Shown piece after piece: positions 48,015 to 58,712 of a DNA stretch of 64,000 nt. The notes beneath the pieces were generated by a model. It was not told where the DNA came from. It worked only from the letters and a program-made list of their open reading frames with translations, and searched no databases. Numbering within the stretch: position 1 is the first letter of the stretch; every line of letters starts with the position of its first letter. This stretch comes from Oryzomonas sp. Lineage in GTDB: Bacteria; Desulfobacterota; Desulfuromonadia; Geobacterales; Pseudopelobacteraceae. The translations under genes and the position numbers were made by a program. Where the stretch lies: contig JARLHN010000033.1 in the NCBI GenBank assembly GCA_031292255.1, positions 124,001-188,000 on the forward strand, given 5' to 3'.

Positions 48015-49268
48015 ATGAACCACTTTCAGTACAAAGGTAACGAACTCTTTGCCGAGGAGGTGCCGCTTGCGGATATCGTTGCCAAGGTAGGCTCGCCGGT
48101 ATATGTCTATTCCCATGCCACGCTGGAGCGCCACTTCAAGGCCTTTGACGATGCCTTTGCCCCGGTGCCACACACCGTCTGCTATTCGGTCAAGGCCAAC
48201 TCCACCCAGTCGGTGCTCAAGACCTTCGTCAATCTCGGCGGGGGGGTGGACATCGTCTCCGGCGGCGAACTGTACCGGGCCCTCAAGGCCGGGGTTGACC
48301 CCAAAAAGGTTGTCTACTCGGGGGTGGGCAAGAGGGACGACGAAATCGAATACGCCCTGAATACCGGGATACTGATGTTCAATGTGGAGTCGGAGCAGGA
48401 ACTGACCAGGATCAGCGAGATCGCCTCCCGCGCGGGGAAAAAGGCCGGCATTGCCATCCGGGTCAATCCGGACGTGGACCCCGGTACCCATCCCTACATC
48501 ACCACCGGCCTGAAAAACGCCAAGTTCGGCATCACCATCGACCGCGCCATGGAGGAGTACAAGCGCGCCGCCGGCCTGCCGGGCATCGATGTGATCGGTA
48601 TCGACATGCACATCGGCTCCCAGTTGACAAAGGTCAACCCCTTCGTCGATTCCATCGAAAAGCTGAAGATCATGATCGCCAAGCTGAAGGATATGGGCAT
48701 CAATCTGCAGTACTTTGACTGCGGCGGCGGCCTTGGCATCCAGTACAACAACGAGGAGCCGCCACTGCCGGCCGACTACGGCAAGGAGATCATCGCCGCC
48801 ACCAAGGATCTTGGCTTGCACCTGGTGTTCGAGCCGGGCCGCAACATCGTCGGCAATGCCGGCATCCTGGTAGCCAGCTGCCTCTACACCAAGGAGCGCG
48901 ACGAAAAGAACTTCATCATGATCGACGCAGGCATGAACGATCTGGCCCGCCCGGCACTGTACGGTTCCTTCCACGGCGTGCAGGCGGTGAAAAAGGATCA
49001 GGACGGCATGATTACCGCCGACATCGTCGGGCCGATCTGCGAATCGGGAGACTTTCTGGTCAAGGACCGGGAGGTGCCGATGTTCAAGCAGGGGGACCTG
49101 ATGGCCTTCATGTCGGCAGGCGCCTACGGCTTTGCCATGAGCAGCACCTACAACAGCCGCCCCAGGGTGGCGGAGGTGATGGTCAAGGGAGGCGCATTCG
49201 AGGTAGTGCGCGAGCGCGAGACGATCGAAGACCTGGTCAAGGGCGAGAAGATCGCCACATTCCTGTAG
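48015..49268 (+). CDS. lysA: Diaminopimelate decarboxylase
   Basis: 417 residues. The PLP lysine is K60 in YSVKANSTQSV. GGGVDIVSGGELYRALKAGV, GIDMHIGSQLTK, FDCGGGLGIQY and FEPGRNIVGNAG complete the alanine-racemase-like barrel signature. It converts meso-DAP to lysine, the last step of the pathway. GAGGGAGCGTGCG precedes the ATG. It is the first gene of lysA-dapA-dapB-dapL and has a strong promoter. Confidence 0.97.
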   Translation: MNHFQYKGNELFAEEVPLADIVAKVGSPVYVYSHATLERHFKAFDDAFAPVPHTVCYSVKANSTQSVLKTFVNLGGGVDIVSGGELYRALKAGVDPKKVVYSGVGKRDDEIEYALNTGILMFNVESEQELTRISEIASRAGKKAGIAIRVNPDVDPGTHPYITTGLKNAKFGITIDRAMEEYKRAAGLPGIDVIGIDMHIGSQLTKVNPFVDSIEKLKIMIAKLKDMGINLQYFDCGGGLGIQYNNEEPPLPADYGKEIIAATKDLGLHLVFEPGRNIVGNAGILVASCLYTKERDEKNFIMIDAGMNDLARPALYGSFHGVQAVKKDQDGMITADIVGPICESGDFLVKDREVPMFKQGDLMAFMSAGAYGFAMSSTYNSRPRVAEVMVKGGAFEVVRERETIEDLVKGEKIATFL

Positions 49269-49307
49269 CCGGAATCACAATATTCCACCCGCAAGGAGGG
49301 AGAGAGT

Positions 49308-50180
49308 ATGTTTAGGGGAAGCATTGTCGCCATTGTGACACCATTCAAAAACGGCGCTGTTGACGAAGAAAAGTTACGCGAATTGGTGGAATTCCAGATC
49401 GCGGGCGGCACCGATGCCATTGTGCCCTGCGGCACCACCGGCGAGTCATCCACCCTGGACTACGCAGAGCACGACCGGGTGATCGAGGTTGTCGTGCAAC
49501 AGGTCAACAAGCGGGTTCCGGTCATCGCCGGCACCGGCTCCAACTCGACCCGCGAGGCGATCGAGATGACGGCCCATGCCAAGAAAATCGGCGCCGACGG
49601 CGCCCTTCTGGTCACCCCCTACTACAACAAACCGACCCAGGAGGGGCTCTATCGCCACTACATGGCCATTGCCGATGCCGTCGAGCTTCCGCTGGTCCTT
49701 TACAACGTGCCTGGCCGCACCGGCGTGAATCTGCTGCCCGAGACCGTAGCCCGTCTGGCCCCTCACAAAAATATCGTGGCCATCAAGGAGGCCACCGGCT
49801 CCCTGCAACAGGCATCCGAGGTCCTGGCCCTGTGCGGCGACCAGATCGACGTGCTCTCCGGCGACGATTTCATCACCTTCCCGCTGATGGCTTGCGGCGG
49901 CAAGGGGGTCATTTCGGTCACCGCCAACATCATGCCCGCGGAGGTGGCGGCCATGGTGGATGCCTTCGTGGCCGGCAACATGGCAGAGGCCCGCCGTATG
50001 CACCTGAAGCTGCTCAAGATCAGCAACGCCATGTTCCTCGAAAGCAACCCGATTCCGGTCAAGACCGCCTTGGGGCTGATGGGCAAATGCAACGACGAGT
50101 TGCGCCTGCCGCTCTGCCCGATGAGCGAGGCCAACAAGGCCAGGCTGGCCGCTGTCATGAAAGAGTACAACTTGATATAA
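49308..50180 (+). CDS. dapA: 4-hydroxy-tetrahydrodipicolinate synthase
   Basis: 290 residues. The Schiff-base lysine is K160 in IVAIKEATGSL; the YNVPGRTG and GTTGESSTL motifs are intact. It condenses pyruvate with aspartate semialdehyde at the start of lysine/DAP synthesis. GGAGGGAGAGAGT precedes the ATG. It is 39 bp after lysA, clearly in the same operon. Confidence 0.97.
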   Translation: MFRGSIVAIVTPFKNGAVDEEKLRELVEFQIAGGTDAIVPCGTTGESSTLDYAEHDRVIEVVVQQVNKRVPVIAGTGSNSTREAIEMTAHAKKIGADGALLVTPYYNKPTQEGLYRHYMAIADAVELPLVLYNVPGRTGVNLLPETVARLAPHKNIVAIKEATGSLQQASEVLALCGDQIDVLSGDDFITFPLMACGGKGVISVTANIMPAEVAAMVDAFVAGNMAEARRMHLKLLKISNAMFLESNPIPVKTALGLMGKCNDELRLPLCPMSEANKARLAAVMKEYNLI

Positions 50181-50192
50181 ACCAATAATCTG

Positions 50193-50318
50193 CCACAGAG
50201 ACACAGAAGGGCACGAGAAAAGAACAGGCTTCAGCTTTGAGGCAAAACGCTGCTCATTTTCAGGGGCGGCCCGATCAGTTTTTTTGACGTTCTCGGTGAA
50301 CCTCCGTGTCTCCGTGGC
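50193..50318. repeat. Dispersed repeat (family B-like) inside the dap operon
   Basis: The ends GCCACAGAGACACAG (from 50193) and CTCCGTGTCTCCGTGGC (ending 50318) are imperfect inverted repeats. The interior (about 95 bp) has no gene. It fills the dapA-dapB gap, so the operon message must carry it as a large hairpin. Confidence 0.7.
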
Positions 50319-50336
50319 TGAAGTTAGGATGTTACC

Positions 50337-51140
50337 ATGATCAAGATCGCTGTTTGCGGTGCTGTCGGCCGTATGGGCCAGCGGATTATCAATTCCGTCA
50401 TCGAGGCCGAAGGGGTCCGGCTTTCCGGAGCGCTGGAGCATCCGGGGCACCCGTTGGTGGGGCAGGATGTGGGCCTGATCGCCGGTTGCGGCGAATTGGG
50501 GACCGCGGTTTCCGATGACCTGAACGGCGTGATCGCCGCCTCTGACGTGATGATTGACTTTACCGCGCCCAAGGTATCCCTCAAGAATCTGGAAGCGTGC
50601 GGCCTGCAGAAGAAGGCCATCGTGATCGGCTCCACCGGCTTCACCCCCGAAGAACGCGCCCTGGCTGCGGAACTGGCCAGGACCGTCCCGGTTGTGCTGG
50701 CGCCCAACATGTCGGTTGGGGTCAATGTCTGCTTCAAGATCCTCAAGGATATCGCCGCGACCCTGGGAGACGATTTCGATGTGGAGATCGTCGAGGCGCA
50801 CCACCGCCTGAAAAAGGATGCCCCTTCCGGCACGGCCGTGCGCATGGGCGAGGTGGTGGCCGAGGCTTTGGGGCGCGACTACGACAAGGTGGCCAACTTT
50901 CATCGCGAAGGGATTATCGGCGAGCGCACCAGGGAAGAGATCGGCATGCAGACCATCCGCGGCGGCGATATCATCGGCGAGCACACGGTCTACTTCATCG
51001 GCATGGGCGAGCGCATCGAACTGTCTCACCGCGCCATGACCCGCGACATGTTTTCCCGCGGATCGGTCCGCGCCGCCAAGTGGGTCGTATCGCAGAAACC
51101 GGGTTTGTACGATATGCAGGATGTCCTGGGCCTGCGTTAG
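50337..51140 (+). CDS. dapB: 4-hydroxy-tetrahydrodipicolinate reductase
   Basis: 267 residues. The N-terminal Rossmann motif is VCGAVGRMGQRI. The central EAHHRLKKDAPSGTA is the DapB substrate-binding signature (E-x-HHxxKxDxPSGTA). It reduces the dapA product with NAD(P)H. It follows the family B repeat, and the next gene is a diguanylate cyclase, not another dap gene. Confidence 0.97.
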   Translation: MIKIAVCGAVGRMGQRIINSVIEAEGVRLSGALEHPGHPLVGQDVGLIAGCGELGTAVSDDLNGVIAASDVMIDFTAPKVSLKNLEACGLQKKAIVIGSTGFTPEERALAAELARTVPVVLAPNMSVGVNVCFKILKDIAATLGDDFDVEIVEAHHRLKKDAPSGTAVRMGEVVAEALGRDYDKVANFHREGIIGERTREEIGMQTIRGGDIIGEHTVYFIGMGERIELSHRAMTRDMFSRGSVRAAKWVVSQKPGLYDMQDVLGLR

Positions 51141-51175
51141 AAGGTTGTTGAAAATTCGGGGAGTTTATCAGATCA

Positions 51176-54033
<2,858 letters not shown>

Positions 54034-54041
54034 CACCGAAT

Positions 54042-54067
54042 GGGCGCTGATTGCAGCGCCCTTTTTT
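54042..54067 (+). terminator. Rho-independent terminator of the dap operon
   Basis: GGGCGCTG / CAGCGCCC (54042-54049, 54054-54061) with an ATTG loop and a run of six T residues, 9 bp after the dapL stop. Confidence 0.9.
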
Positions 54068-54126
54068 ATGGTATTACACAACTATGGGCAAACAGCTTTA
54101 ACGCACATTGGGATTAAAGGAATAGT

Positions 54127-54474
54127 ATGAGCAAGGTGTCTGAGCTCAAACGCGTGAAATCAACCTGCAAGGTTACCGGGGCGCAGTCGGCCGAATTGAA
54201 GGCGCTGGCTGAAATGCCGGATGAGCAGATCGACCTGTCCGATATCCCTGAAATCACCGATTGGAGCGGGGCGGTTGCGGGCAAGTATAATCGTGATGAT
54301 AGAATAGAAATCATTGAGAACACGGCCGAGGCCCGCTCCCAGTTCGGCGAAAACTACGGTGCGTTTGAGTTTAAGTTGACACATGAACAGGTTGAAGGCC
54401 TGTTGGCTGGCAAAGTTGTTGCCGTTGATATCAGCGGCCGGGAATATACGGGCTTTCTGTCTTTAAAAAAATAA
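54127..54474 (+). CDS. BrnA-like antitoxin-related hypothetical protein
   Basis: 115 residues. The middle segment MPDEQIDLSDIPEITDWSGA followed by VAGKY resembles the 'D-x-SDIPE-x-x-DWSGA' linker of BrnA-type antitoxins. The C-terminal part (FEFKLTHEQVEGLLAGKVVA) is unlike the usual ribbon-helix-helix ending. No BrnT-like toxin gene is adjacent. AAAGGAATAGT precedes the ATG. It may be an orphan antitoxin or an unrelated regulator; function not assigned. Confidence 0.6.
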   Translation: MSKVSELKRVKSTCKVTGAQSAELKALAEMPDEQIDLSDIPEITDWSGAVAGKYNRDDRIEIIENTAEARSQFGENYGAFEFKLTHEQVEGLLAGKVVAVDISGREYTGFLSLKK

Positions 54475-54559
54475 GCAAACGTCCCTGGGACTCATTATTC
54501 ACCAAGCGATTGACAAAAACACCACAGCCGTGCCATAAAATAACTCATGAAAGTGAAAG

Positions 54560-54590
54560 CCGCTTCTGCCTGATGAAGCGGTTTTTGTTT
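54560..54590 (+). terminator. Rho-independent terminator
   Basis: CCGCTTC (54560-54566) / GAAGCGG (54575-54581) with an 8-nt loop, then TTTTTGTTTT. It ends the small hypothetical gene transcript before DUF445. Confidence 0.75.
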
Positions 54591-54632
54591 TCCCCGGCAT
54601 GGCGACGAAATAACAAAATACGGAGATAGTGC

Positions 54633-55898
54633 GTGAACGACAACAGAAAACGACTACTGATCAGGAACAAGACAATAGCAACGGGGTTGATGATCGGCGC
54701 GGCCATATTGTTTGTGGTGGCCCGCTCCCACAAGGGGCATGGCGCCTGGGAGTGGGTTGCCGCCTTTGCGGAGGCGGCCATGGTCGGCGCCCTGGCGGAC
54801 TGGTTTGCGGTTGTGGCGCTGTTCCGCCACCCCTTGGGTGTGCCCATACCCCATACGGCCATCATCAAGAACAAGAAGGACGTCATTGCCGGAAACCTGG
54901 CCGGCTTTATCCGCGACAAGTTCCTGGCCAGCGATACCCTGATCGCCAGGATGCGGGAGTACGATCCGGCCGAACAGCTTGCCGCGTACCTGATGTCGAG
55001 GGAGCGAGCCTGCGGCGTGGCCAAGGGTGTGACCCGTGTGCTTGCCGACTCCCTGGATTTTATCGATGACGAGCGCGTGCAGCAGTTGTTGCGGGCCGCC
55101 CTGAGCAACCGGGTGGAAAACCTCGATATCTCCAGCTCCGCCGGGACGGTTATCGATACGCTCCGAAAAGACAACCGCCACCAAGTCGTTCTCGACGACC
55201 TGTTGCATCGTTGCGCTGCATACCTGGCAACCGAGGAAGCGCAAACCAGGTTGGCCGGCGCCATCGACAACATGTGTGCGAAAGAATATCCGCTCCTGAG
55301 CGCCTTCATCCCCAAGCGCGACCAGTTTGCCAAGGGGGTGGGCGAAAAGATCACAAGCAGGTTGAATGCCCTCATTCAGGAGGTTGACGCCGATCCTGCC
55401 CACGAGCTCAGGTCCAAGTTCGACACGGCGGTGACGGAGTTCAGCGCCAGGCTGAAGTCCGACCCCGCGCTACGCGACAGGATCGAGACGATCAAGCGTG
55501 AGGTCGTTCACAACCAGTCTATTGCCGATTATGTGATGCACATCGGCAACGATCTGAAGAGCTGGCTGAACGACGACCTGGCCCAGCCCCAATCAAAAGT
55601 GCAGGAGAGGATTTCAGCGGCGGTTGCCGGCCTTGGCACGACCCTGTCCCGCAACCAGGGGTTGCAGGAGTCGTTGAACGAACACCTGGAAACGCTGATA
55701 ATACACTACGGGGATGCGCTGCGAACGGCCATTGCCGGGCATATTACCGACACCATGCAACAGTGGGAAAGCGATGACTACACCAACGAGATCGAACTGA
55801 GCATCGGTTCCGACCTGCAGTTTATCAGAATGAACGGCACCCTGGTCGGCGGCGTGATCGGCCTTTTGCTGCATGCCGTGGCGCTGCTGCTTGCGTAA
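54633..55898 (+). CDS. DUF445 family membrane protein
   Basis: 421 residues with a GTG start; GGAG lies 7 nt upstream. An N-terminal membrane helix and the conserved segment GALADWFAVVALFRHPLGVP followed by IPHTAIIKNKKD define DUF445. The long central part is helical and charged, and a hydrophobic helix (GVIGLLLHAVALLLA) closes the protein, so both ends are likely in the membrane. Function unknown. Monocistronic by the flanking terminator and repeat. Confidence 0.87.
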   Translation: MNDNRKRLLIRNKTIATGLMIGAAILFVVARSHKGHGAWEWVAAFAEAAMVGALADWFAVVALFRHPLGVPIPHTAIIKNKKDVIAGNLAGFIRDKFLASDTLIARMREYDPAEQLAAYLMSRERACGVAKGVTRVLADSLDFIDDERVQQLLRAALSNRVENLDISSSAGTVIDTLRKDNRHQVVLDDLLHRCAAYLATEEAQTRLAGAIDNMCAKEYPLLSAFIPKRDQFAKGVGEKITSRLNALIQEVDADPAHELRSKFDTAVTEFSARLKSDPALRDRIETIKREVVHNQSIADYVMHIGNDLKSWLNDDLAQPQSKVQERISAAVAGLGTTLSRNQGLQESLNEHLETLIIHYGDALRTAIAGHITDTMQQWESDDYTNEIELSIGSDLQFIRMNGTLVGGVIGLLLHAVALLLA

Positions 55899-55920
55899 CG
55901 GCTCTCGATATTTTTCGGAT

Positions 55921-55980
55921 CAACAATCCCCCAAAAGGGCTGAGGCCAATTCCTCCCCTTGCCAAAGGGGGAAGACAAAC
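55921..55980. repeat. Fragment of family A repeat
   Basis: AATCCCCCAAAAGGGCTGAG and CCTCCCCTTGCCAAAGGGGG resemble the C-rich/G-rich palindromes at 11380 and 30997, but the outer ends are degraded. Non-coding. Confidence 0.4.
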
Positions 55981-56035
55981 AGCACCTTTGTTTTGTTATG
56001 GTTCCAATATTTTTTAAACGACCACCGGGGGCACG

Positions 56036-56557
56036 ATGAAGATACAGAAATTGACGGAAGAGAACCGCGCCAAGGTCTATGCCCTGTTTCAGCGCACCTT
56101 TCCCGGCAGCGGCCACGAAGCCGGGCTGGTGCAGAAGCTCCACGAGAACGGCAGGGACCTGCATGAATGGGTCTGCATCCAGACCAACAAGGTCATCGCC
56201 TACATCGCCTTTACCAATGCCTACCATGGCAAGGAGATCTGCGGCTTGCACCTGGGGCCCATGGCCGTGGCCCCGGATTTTCAAAAGCAGGGGGTGGGCA
56301 CGGAACTGCTCAGGTTTGCCCTGCGCCAGGAGGCAATCAAAAGCCAGCCCCTGTTTGTCCTGGGCGCGCCCGGCTATTACCAAAGGTTCGGTTTTGAGCC
56401 ATGCCGTATGCCCATCTGTCCGTTCGATACCGACAACGCTCATTTTCTGAGCATGCGAAATAACACCACCACCAGTTTTGTGGTGGGTTACGAACCCGAG
56501 GTTAAAGCTGCCGCCATCCCGCCCCGCCCACAGGGTAAGAAGCGCCGGACACTTTGA
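56036..56557 (+). CDS. GNAT-family N-acetyltransferase
   Basis: 173 residues. The acetyl-CoA-binding loop is seen in LGPMAVAPDFQKQGVGTELL (V-x-P-x-x-Q-x-x-GxG), followed by FVLGAPGYYQRFGFEPCRMP, typical of YhbS-like acetyltransferases. A small basic tail ends the protein. Acceptor substrate unknown. Confidence 0.87.
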   Translation: MKIQKLTEENRAKVYALFQRTFPGSGHEAGLVQKLHENGRDLHEWVCIQTNKVIAYIAFTNAYHGKEICGLHLGPMAVAPDFQKQGVGTELLRFALRQEAIKSQPLFVLGAPGYYQRFGFEPCRMPICPFDTDNAHFLSMRNNTTTSFVVGYEPEVKAAAIPPRPQGKKRRTL

Positions 56558-56590
56558 AGGGGAGCGTCCGTATGTGATTCGCAAGGCGGG

Positions 56591-56683
56591 ATGTATATGA
56601 AAGAAATCATGTGGCTGTTGACGCTGCTTCTCACACGGGACACTGCCATGGCAGACAATGCTGCTGCCGTCGAGCATGGCTGA
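56591..56683 (+). other. Signal-peptide-like mini open frame
   Basis: A 30-codon frame reads MYMKEIMWLLTLLLTRDTAM then ADNAAAVEHG and a stop, ending 4 bp before the rsgA promoter. It looks like an isolated secretion signal, perhaps the relic of a deleted exported protein. No clear ribosome site. Confidence 0.25.
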
Positions 56684-56687
56684 AAAA

Positions 56688-56784
56688 TTGCTCTGCAAGC
56701 CGTAATGTGCTATATTACTTAAGCGTCTGAACCACTGGGACACACCCCAGTGGTTTTTTTGCGAGGAATGAGAGAGTGTCAGCC
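56688..56784 (+). promoter_or_regulatory. Promoter and attenuator-like leader of rsgA
   Basis: TTGCTC (56688-56693), 17 bp, TATATT (56711-56716) form a promoter. The leader then folds a perfect 9-bp hairpin ACCACTGGG / CCCAGTGGT (56731-56739, 56746-56754) followed by a T-run to 56760, just 25 nt before the ATG. A homologous leader with the same spacing lies before dbpA at 59880. Bases inside the stem differ in a compensatory way, which supports an RNA structure. A terminator inside the leader implies control by antitermination. Confidence 0.75.
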
Positions 56785-57741
56785 ATGAACCATGCCGCAT
56801 CTTCACCACGCCGCCCGAAACCCGCCACGCCGGATTCCGCCCGCACTGACCAGGCATGTGGCGGGTTGATAACGGCCCATCATGGCGTTGAGGTCAAGGT
56901 AGTCTTCACTACCGGGAACCACCGCATGGTACGGGTGAAGCGGAGTTCCGGCCATGTGGTCGGCGATGACGTGGAGGTCGTGGGCGAGGCCCTTCGGCGG
57001 TTACCCCGCCGGACAGAACTGCGACGGCGTGATGGCCGGGGCGGGATCCATCTGGTAGCGGCAAACCTGGATGTACTCGGGATCGTGGCGGCCCTTAACT
57101 CGCCGTTGGGCTTCATTGACCGGGCCATTGTTGCGGCCCGGGTGGCGCAGCTACAGCCCTTCGTGGTCGTCAACAAGTGTGATCTGGACGACACCACCGC
57201 ATTACTCGCCAACCTGCATCGGATCTATACCGGTTCGGTTCCGGTGTTCGCCATCAGTGCAACGGGCCGGACCGGTCTGGTGCCTTTGCAGGCGTTTCTG
57301 AATCAGGGGCACCGGGGGGTGTTTGTCGGATCAAGCGGTGTCGGCAAGAGTTCGTTGTTGAATGCCCTCTGCCCGGCGATAAATCTCAAGGTGGGGAAGG
57401 TCAGCGACCACAATGGTCTGGGGCGGCACACCACCACCGTCTCCACGCTGCATACCCTGTCCGGCGGTGGCGAGCTGGTCGATACCCCCGGTTTCAGGGA
57501 TTTCGGCTTGGTGGATATCTTGGCGGAGGAACTGGCCATCCACTTCCCCGGCTTCGAAGAACACGGCGAGGTGAGCTGTCGCTTCCGTAATTGCCGACAC
57601 AGGACCGAACCAGGCTGTGCTGTCATCAGGCTGGTGGAGCAGGGGCAGATCCCGGCTGACCGTTACGCCATCTATTTGGAACTGTTGAGCGAGGTCGAAG
57701 CTGATCAGAGCGAGGCCCGCAGCAAAGGTTGGAAAAACTGA
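56785..57741 (+). CDS. rsgA: Ribosome small-subunit-dependent GTPase A
   Basis: 318 residues. The start at 56785 (ATGAACC) is chosen by aligning the leader with that of dbpA; a GTG nine bases earlier is possible. An OB fold (about 30-90) is followed by a circularly permuted GTPase with NKCD (G4) before GSSGVGKSSLLN (G1) and DTPGFRDFG (G3), then a zinc site in CRFRNCRHRTEPGC. RsgA checks and matures the 30S subunit. Confidence 0.95.
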   Translation: MNHAASSPRRPKPATPDSARTDQACGGLITAHHGVEVKVVFTTGNHRMVRVKRSSGHVVGDDVEVVGEALRRLPRRTELRRRDGRGGIHLVAANLDVLGIVAALNSPLGFIDRAIVAARVAQLQPFVVVNKCDLDDTTALLANLHRIYTGSVPVFAISATGRTGLVPLQAFLNQGHRGVFVGSSGVGKSSLLNALCPAINLKVGKVSDHNGLGRHTTTVSTLHTLSGGGELVDTPGFRDFGLVDILAEELAIHFPGFEEHGEVSCRFRNCRHRTEPGCAVIRLVEQGQIPADRYAIYLELLSEVEADQSEARSKGWKN

Positions 57742-57773
57742 CGGGGAATTCCGTGAACCCCATGCTAAATGCA

Positions 57774-57798
57774 AAAGGCGGCCAATTAGGCCGCCTTT
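57774..57798 (+). terminator. Terminator of rsgA
   Basis: AAAGGCGGCC (57774-57783) / GGCCGCCTTT (57789-57798) with a 5-nt loop, 33 bp after the stop; the T-run is short. Confidence 0.75.
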
Positions 57799-58073
57799 AC
57801 TGTTCGCCTGTTAGTGTTCCGTGCGAAGGTTAACCTTGCATTCACCATACCCCGTCATGGGGCAGGTGCTTGTTTGGGGTTTCCGAAGAAACATCAGGGT
57901 GAACGCTCCCGCCCAAAACGGCAGTTGTCCACGAAAGGTTATTGCCATATCCGCTGTTGGCCGATTGATGGTGGATGTTCTGTCCGCAATAGTGCATAAT
58001 GATACCCTAAGTATCCGTACTGAACGCAACCCCCAGGCGGGAAGCGCACAATAACCTTGTTGGAGTTCAATCG
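57799..58073. other. Intergenic region without a convincing gene
   Basis: A minus-strand frame running through here ends with CPMTGYGECKVNLRTEH at 57811. The frame has no ribosome site or full-length homologue that I recognise, and it overlaps the real plus-strand gene at 58074. The last 45 residues might be a relic. A promoter for the next small gene is likely near 58000-58030. Confidence 0.3.
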
Positions 58074-58289
58074 ATGGAATTAGACCAGACGTTGCTGAAA
58101 AACCTGCTGAGCAAACGAGGCGATGAGATAGAAAAGAGCGTTGCAGGGACCGGTTATCTGGCAAAAACAGTCGTCGGCGTCGGCACCTTTTTGCTCGACA
58201 ACGAGGGGGACCTTGATCTCCTGACCTCGAAACAAAAGGCCATCTTTGACAAATTTCTCCAACCGCTTTTGGATGCTCCCCGCCGTTAG
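58074..58289 (+). CDS. Small hypothetical protein, 71 residues
   Basis: MELDQTLLKNLLSKRGDEIE opens a soluble, helical protein with a short hydrophobic patch (LAKTVVGVGTFLL). GGAG lies 8 nt before the ATG, and a hairpin terminator follows the gene, so it is a real transcription unit. I do not recognise the family. Confidence 0.65.
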   Translation: MELDQTLLKNLLSKRGDEIEKSVAGTGYLAKTVVGVGTFLLDNEGDLDLLTSKQKAIFDKFLQPLLDAPRR

Positions 58290-58325
58290 CCGGCAGCGCG
58301 ATCCATACGCGGCAAACCTGATGAC

Positions 58326-58348
58326 AAAGGCGGCCAATCGGCCGCCTT
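58326..58348 (+). terminator. Terminator of the 71-residue gene
   Basis: AAGGCGGCC (58327-58335) / GGCCGCCTT (58340-58348) around AATC. It nearly duplicates the rsgA terminator sequence at 57774. Confidence 0.7.
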
Positions 58349-58449
58349 CCGTTTCTATCGGGAGCATCGGTTGCACAAGCGGGGCACGAAGAGAAGGGTA
58401 CAAAGAAGATCAAACAAGCTGAAGGAAAATACCGACTGAAGGTGGGGCT

Positions 58450-58629
58450 ATGAGTATCTTCAATATGTGGAATCCTGTGAGAGTCTGTCGTACCCGCATG
58501 ATCAGCAAGGATTTTTTCGAGTGCAAGGTGAAAAAACCCGATCCGGAATTTTGCGAATATTCCCTCAGTATGGGGAAAAGTTACGTCTGCAACCATCCCG
58601 AGCGCCTCGGATTTTCGAACAAGAAATAG
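58450..58629 (+). CDS. Small four-cysteine protein, 59 residues
   Basis: The frame reads MSIFNMWNPVRVCRTRMISK, DFFECKVKKPDPEFCEYSLS and MGKSYVCNHPERLGFSNKK. Cysteines at 13, 25, 35 and 47 are spaced about 10-12 apart, suggesting a metal site or disulfides. GGTGGGG six nt upstream supports translation. No signal peptide. It lies between a terminator and the pseudouridine synthase gene. Function unknown. Confidence 0.6.
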   Translation: MSIFNMWNPVRVCRTRMISKDFFECKVKKPDPEFCEYSLSMGKSYVCNHPERLGFSNKK

Positions 58630-58712
58630 CTGGTGTCCCGTGCGATTGGTTCGTGCCCGTAATTCCGGCTGTTTTGGACCATACGACACGGTTTTGATCG
58701 AGGAAACGTGAC

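Noticed and set aside
57811-58689. Minus-strand open frame of 292 codons
   Set aside because: It spans two plus-strand genes with good ribosome sites and two terminators, and has no coherent domain; only its last 45 residues were kept as a weak note.
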